In this document: one piece after another, positions 38,416-41,799 of the stretch
Layout: each line of letters starts with the position of its first letter
How positions within the stretch are numbered: the stretch's first letter is position 1
From: Trueperella sp.
Lineage (GTDB): Bacteria > Actinomycetota > Actinomycetes > Actinomycetales > Actinomycetaceae
Length of the DNA: 41,799 nt
Direction of reading: 5' to 3'
Assembly: GCA_022783305.1 (NCBI GenBank)
Contig: JALEWQ010000018.1
Location: 1-41,799 of the forward strand
Made by a program: the position numbers and the translations under genes
Notes under the pieces: generated by a model
What the model was told of the DNA's origin: nothing
The model's database searches: none
The model's input: only the letters and a program-made list of their open reading frames with translations

Positions 38416-38524
38416 AAGGGTGCGCGGGTTGTCTCATATATTGGAGTCGCGCAGATCGGCGCTCCCGGAAAATCTTGGTCCGTGCCTTTCATGGTCAGCC
38501 TCCGGCGACGCAGGAATTCTCTGG

Positions 38525-38567
38525 GCGTATAAACAGTGAGTCGCTCACCAGGGTGAGCGACTCACTG
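38525..38567 (-). terminator. Rho-independent terminator of the YagU-family gene
   Basis: CAGTGAGTCGCTCACC (38534-38549) and GGTGAGCGACTCACTG (38552-38567) form a nearly loop-free 16-bp perfect stem (in practice about 14-15 bp with a 4-6 base loop). On the minus strand TTTATA follows. It lies 30 bases after the stop of the gene at 38598. Confidence 0.87.
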
Positions 38568-38597
38568 AGCGGTGGGGAGGCCGGCTCGCCGGCACTA

Positions 38598-39143
38598 CTA
38601 ACGTGCCACGGCGGCCACTTCCGGGTCGGGCTGGCCGGTGATGCGGTTGCGTAGGTCGCGCCTGAACACTTCGATGACCCACATCCAGATAGCGTGGCCG
38701 GGGATCTCCGATAAGTGTTCTTGCCACGGCTGATTCCACGGCGCCGGCACGACGCCCATCAGCGGCATGAGAACCGCGTGGAAGGCAAACCAGATGAGGA
38801 CGCCGAATGCGACGCCCTGCCACAGCTTCACGCCCGGGTAAACCTCCGCGATCAGGCAGTAGAGCACCGCGAAGAAGATGGCAAAACCGAAGTGAATGAG
38901 GAAGGATACCCACGGCAGGCCGTCGTTGCCGTTGAAGGTGTAGGACGCGTGAGTGGTCTGATCGGACAGGCCGAGGAGCTCCAAGAAGGCTTGCGGCGGG
39001 TTGGTCGCGTTGCGTTCGGGGGTGCGTGGTGGGAGCGGAACCTCCCAGCCGAACTTGATGATGGCAGAAACGATTCCACCGATGAGGCCGACAAGCGCGG
39101 CCACTTTGTAGTTACGTCGAGTGACGTCAGTCTTTGTCCACAT
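38598..39143 (-). CDS. YagU-family (DUF1440) inner membrane protein
   Basis: A 181-residue membrane protein with clear similarity to E. coli YagU: RNYKVAALVGLIGGIVSAIIKFGWEVPLPPR near the start and EVFRRDLRNRITGQPDPE at the end are near-copies of the family pattern. Three or four hydrophobic helices are visible. In E. coli the family has been linked to acid resistance, but its mechanism is unknown. An upstream ATG at 39173 would add ten residues, but it overlaps a promoter-like -10 and homologues align better from ATG 39143. The gene stands alone between two sets of terminators. Confidence 0.9.
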   Translation of the reverse strand: MWTKTDVTRRNYKVAALVGLIGGIVSAIIKFGWEVPLPPRTPERNATNPPQAFLELLGLSDQTTHASYTFNGNDGLPWVSFLIHFGFAIFFAVLYCLIAEVYPGVKLWQGVAFGVLIWFAFHAVLMPLMGVVPAPWNQPWQEHLSEIPGHAIWMWVIEVFRRDLRNRITGQPDPEVAAVAR

Positions 39144-39171
39144 GCCCACGATTATCCCAGCCGCGAAAGCC

Positions 39172-39200
39172 ATAATGCCAGCTCACGTCCTCAGCGTCAC
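39172..39200 (-). promoter_or_regulatory. Possible promoter of the YagU-family gene
   Basis: On the minus strand GTGACG (39195-39200) and CATTAT (39172-39177), each 4/6 to consensus, are spaced 17 bases. The predicted start near 39165 leaves a short leader before ATG 39143. A second -10-like GATAAT lies seven bases before that ATG. Confidence 0.4.
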
Positions 39201-39250
39201 ATGCGGTCCGCCTCGGCCCATCGGGCAAAGCAGCGCCCGCGGTCGGCACA

Positions 39251-39279
39251 GAAAAGCGGCCGATTAAACCACCGGCCGC
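39251..39279 (-). terminator. Second Rho-independent terminator after glgB
   Basis: On the minus strand GCGGCCG (39273-39279) pairs with CGGCCGC (39256-39262) around a ten-base loop and is followed by TTTT (39252-39255). It comes 36 bases after the first glgB terminator and forms a tandem pair with it. Confidence 0.8.
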
Positions 39280-39314
39280 GGCGCGGACGGGCCGGCAGAG
39301 CTAGGTCGGGGGAG

Positions 39315-39359
39315 ACGGGTGTGGGGCTATTTCCTCACCGGAGATAGCCCCACACCCGT
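39315..39359 (-). terminator. First terminator after glgB
   Basis: ACGGGTGTGGGGCTAT (39315-39330) pairs perfectly over 16 bases with ATAGCCCCACACCCGT (39344-39359) around a 13-base loop, 31 bases after the glgB stop. No T-tract follows on the minus strand, so it may pause or process the RNA before the second terminator. Confidence 0.75.
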
Positions 39360-39390
39360 TCAGCCTAGCCACATCGCCGGCGCGGCCTGT

Positions 39391-41571
39391 CTACTTCTTG
39401 GGGGTCAGGTAGACGACTCCGTAGGGTGGTAGCTGGACCACCGCGGAGTTCGCGCGGCCCGCGTACTCCACTGGCTCGGTTTCCACCTGACCGAGGTTGC
39501 CCACGCCCGAGCCGCCGTACTCGACGGCGTCGGTGTTGAGGATCTCCTCCCACACGCCCTCGAAGGGAAGGCCGATGCGGTAGTCGTTGTGCGGGACCCC
39601 GGAGAAGTTGCACACCACCGCCACGAAGTCCTCCTCGTCTTTGGACTTGCGCAGGTAGGCGAGCACGTTGTGGTCAGAGTCGTTGACTTCGAGCCACTCA
39701 AAGCCGTGGTTGGTGAAGTCGTCGCTCCACAGGGCCGGGTGCTCGCGGTAGATGTCGTTGAGGCGCTTGACGCAGGACATCACCCCGTCGTGACCCGGAT
39801 TGTCGGTCAGCCACCAGTCCAGGCTCTTGCCCGAGTTCCACTCATCGATTTGGGCGAACTCCTGGCCCATGAAAAGTAGCTTCTTGCCCGGATGGGACCA
39901 CTGGTAGCCGAGTAGCAGGCGAACGCCCGCGAGCTTCTGCCAGTGATCGCCCGGCATCTTCGAATACAGCGAACCCTTGCCATGGACCACCTCGTCGTGC
40001 GAGAGCGGCAGGAGGAACTGCTCGGAGAAGGCGTAGACGAGGGAGAAGGTCAGTTCGCCGTGGTGCCACTTGCGGTTGATCGGCTTTTCTTCCATGTAGC
40101 GCAGGGTGTCGTTCATCCACCCCATGTTCCACTTCAGCCCGTAGCCGAGGCCGCCCTGGTCCGTCATGCCGGTCACGCCACCCCACGACGTCGATTCCTC
40201 GGCGATCATCATGATCCCCGGGTGGGTACGGTAGGCGGTGGCGTTAGATTCCTGGATGAAGGAAATTGCCTCCAGGTTCTCCCGCCCACCGTAGACGTTG
40301 GGTTGCCACTGGCCGTCTTGGCGCGAGTAGTCGAGGTAGAGCATGGAGGCCACGGCGTCCACCCGCAGGCCGTCCACGTGGAATTCCTCCAGCCAGAAAA
40401 GCGCGTTAGCCACGAGGAAGTTGCGCACCTCGCGTCGGCCGAAGTTGAACACGTAGGTACCCCAGTCGGGCTGCTCGCCACGCAGCGGGTTCGGATCCTC
40501 GTAGAGCGGGGTGCCGTCGAAGCGGGCGAGGGCCCACTCGTCCTTCGGGAAGTGGGCGGGCACCCAGTCCATGAGGACGCCGATGCCGGCCTTGTGCAGC
40601 TCGGAGATGAGGTAGCGCAGGTCGTCAGGCTCCCCGTAGCGTGCGGTGGGCGCGTAGTAGGAGGTGACCTGGTATCCCCACGATGGGCCGAACGGGTGCT
40701 CGGCGAGCGGCATGAACTCAACGTGGGTGAACCCGGTGTACTTCAGGTGCCCGATGAGCTGCTCGGCGGCTTCGCGGTAGGACAGGCCCTGGCGCCAGGA
40801 GCCCAGGTGTAGTTCGTAGATCGAGACCGGGCCGGAGTGCGGATCGGTCTGCGTCCGCTTCTCCATCCATTCCTCGTCGTCCCACTCGAAGTGGGACTCG
40901 GTGATGATCGAGGCTGTCGACGGCGGGGCCTCCGTACGCCGAGCCATCGGATCGGCCTTCTGGTGCCAGCTGCCGTCGGCGTACTGGATCTCAAACTTGT
41001 AGCGCTGGCCTTCCTCGGCGCCGGGGATGAAGAGCTCCCAGATGCCGGAGGTGCCCATGGTGCGCATGGCGGAGGCGATGCCGCTCCACGAATTAAAATC
41101 GCCGATCACGCGCACCGCGCGCGCATTGGGCGCCCACACGGAGAAGCTGGTGCCGTGGACCGGGCCCATCGGGGTGTCGTAGGTGTGAACGTGAGCGCCG
41201 AGCACCTTCCATAACTGCTCGTGGCGCCCCTCAGAGAAAAGGTAGCGGTCCACCTCGCCGATGGTGGGCAGGAACCGGTAGCCGTCGTCGGTGGTGGCTT
41301 CGAAGTCGCCGTAGGTGGCGCGCACCTGGTAGGTGGGCACCTCCCCGCCCGGTATGACGGCCACCCACACCCCGTTCCATTCGTGGGCGGCGGGATATTC
41401 GGCGTCAGGAGTGACGATCGTGACCGAGTCCGCCAGCTGGCGGCTCACTCTGATCGTGACGGCTTCACCGTTGGTGTGCGGCCCAAGGACGTCATGCGGC
41501 GAATGGTGGACCCCATTAGAAACGGCGTCAAGAACGTCATGGGAGACAGACATCGGTACTGGTTCAGTCAT
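39391..41571 (-). CDS. glgB: 1,4-alpha-glucan branching enzyme
   Basis: Makes alpha-1,6 branches in glycogen; 726 residues. Order: an N-terminal carbohydrate-binding module (about 15-105), a CBM48 module (about 125-220; [23 protein letters not shown]), a GH13 catalytic barrel (about 255-600) and a C-terminal all-beta domain. The nucleophile is D405 ([16 protein letters not shown]), the acid/base is E458 ([12 protein letters not shown]), and the third Asp lies in [19 protein letters not shown] precedes ATG 41571. It lies 48 bases downstream of the maltokinase gene, which points to the GlgE (maltose-1-phosphate) route of glycogen synthesis. Confidence 0.97.
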   Translation of the reverse strand: MTEPVPMSVSHDVLDAVSNGVHHSPHDVLGPHTNGEAVTIRVSRQLADSVTIVTPDAEYPAAHEWNGVWVAVIPGGEVPTYQVRATYGDFEATTDDGYRFLPTIGEVDRYLFSEGRHEQLWKVLGAHVHTYDTPMGPVHGTSFSVWAPNARAVRVIGDFNSWSGIASAMRTMGTSGIWELFIPGAEEGQRYKFEIQYADGSWHQKADPMARRTEAPPSTASIITESHFEWDDEEWMEKRTQTDPHSGPVSIYELHLGSWRQGLSYREAAEQLIGHLKYTGFTHVEFMPLAEHPFGPSWGYQVTSYYAPTARYGEPDDLRYLISELHKAGIGVLMDWVPAHFPKDEWALARFDGTPLYEDPNPLRGEQPDWGTYVFNFGRREVRNFLVANALFWLEEFHVDGLRVDAVASMLYLDYSRQDGQWQPNVYGGRENLEAISFIQESNATAYRTHPGIMMIAEESTSWGGVTGMTDQGGLGYGLKWNMGWMNDTLRYMEEKPINRKWHHGELTFSLVYAFSEQFLLPLSHDEVVHGKGSLYSKMPGDHWQKLAGVRLLLGYQWSHPGKKLLFMGQEFAQIDEWNSGKSLDWWLTDNPGHDGVMSCVKRLNDIYREHPALWSDDFTNHGFEWLEVNDSDHNVLAYLRKSKDEEDFVAVVCNFSGVPHNDYRIGLPFEGVWEEILNTDAVEYGGSGVGNLGQVETEPVEYAGRANSAVVQLPPYGVVYLTPKK

Positions 41572-41606
41572 GTCAGGCTTCCTTCATTGTGCTGGCTAAT
41601 GGCACC

Positions 41607-41612
41607 ATTCTA
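41607..41612 (-). promoter_or_regulatory. Possible internal -10 box before glgB
   Basis: TAGAAT on the minus strand (5/6 match) lies in the 48-base gap upstream of glgB. The -35 region is poor, so co-transcription with the maltokinase gene remains the simpler view. Confidence 0.3.
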
Positions 41613-41619
41613 CGTCGGA

Positions 41620-41799
41620 TTACCCGTTCTGGCCGGCTATCAAGCGAAGTACTCCCCGCACCGGAATCTCCAGCCACGCGGGCCGGCTCGCGGCCTCATA
41701 GCTGACCTCGTACAGAGCCTTGTCCAAGATCAGAGCGTCGAGCAGGCGCTGTTCGGAGCCGCCGATGTGGCCGTACCCGGACATGAAAGCCTCCTGTGC
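41620..41799 (-). CDS. Maltokinase, C-terminal fragment (cut by the window edge)
   Basis: The last 59 codons and stop of a gene that enters from the right side of the window. The sequence contains SEQRLLDALILDKALYEVSY followed by EAASRPAWLEIPVRGVLRL, the conserved C-terminal pattern of actinobacterial maltokinases (Mak/Pep2), which phosphorylate maltose to maltose-1-phosphate for GlgE. In some species it is fused to trehalose synthase; that cannot be seen here. The frame is open through the window edge, so the start lies outside. glgB follows on the same strand. Confidence 0.85.
   Translation of the reverse strand, partial: AQEAFMSGYGHIGGSEQRLLDALILDKALYEVSYEAASRPAWLEIPVRGVLRLIAGQNG

Noticed and set aside
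39144..39173. Ten-residue longer start of the YagU-family gene
   Set aside because: The upstream ATG overlaps a likely -10 box, and the E. coli homologue aligns from the later Met.

Overview
The window is GC-rich DNA from a high-GC Gram-positive bacterium (Actinomycetota). The strongest evidence is the gene order: thr genes, rho, rpmE, prfA, prmC, a Sua5-type gene, a WecA/TagO-type transferase, an AtpI-like protein, atpBEFHAGDC, a DUF2550 protein and nucS. A DivIVA-type coiled-coil protein and a maltokinase-glgB pair (GlgE-type glycogen metabolism) fit as well. The mix suggests Actinomycetaceae or relatives, but that family-level guess is inference. No mobile element, phage gene, CRISPR array or rRNA was seen; this is ordinary chromosomal backbone.

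Layout. (1) 1-6495: tRNA-Arg(CCG) diverges from argS, which is followed by lysA, hom, thrC and thrB in a tight, partly overlapping cluster for aspartate-family amino acids. (2) 6496-12885: rho with a long basic/acidic N-terminal extension, rpmE, prfA, prmC, a threonylcarbamoyl-AMP synthase, a polyprenyl-phosphate sugar-1-phosphate transferase and an AtpI-like protein. (3) 13074-21287: the complete F1Fo ATP synthase operon, a DUF2550 protein, the mismatch-repair endonuclease nucS and a small Cys/His protein. (4) 21303-27066: an alpha/beta hydrolase, a PH-like membrane protein and a DivIVA-domain coiled-coil protein on the minus strand, then a plus-strand set of poorly characterised envelope proteins (membrane protein, lipoprotein) and a thioredoxin-TPR protein that lacks the redox cysteines. 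(5) 27087-33897: a maltodextrin locus, with a LacI-type regulator and an alpha-glucosidase on the minus strand, diverging from malE-malF-malG. (6) 33994-38380: a minus-strand methionine operon (leader peptide, metF, metE) followed by a cyclase-family gene. (7) 38598-41799: a YagU-family membrane protein, glgB, and the 3' end of a maltokinase gene.

The most interesting signal is the metF leader. A near-consensus promoter places the predicted transcription start exactly on the ATG of a 24-codon open frame. The frame contains three Met codons and ends in a Cys codon. Its last codons pair with downstream RNA around a second hairpin, and a further small hairpin covers the metF ribosome-binding site. 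It looks like a leaderless peptide attenuator for methionine synthesis. Other regulatory architecture includes CTTGC-type repeats between the mal genes, one of which overlaps the predicted malE -35 box; a 41-codon frame overlapping the malE start; a malE-malF intercistronic stem-loop; a nested hairpin in the rho leader; and several Rho-independent terminators. At least three genes (argS, the hydrolase, the metF leader) look leaderless, a common mode of initiation in Actinomycetota.
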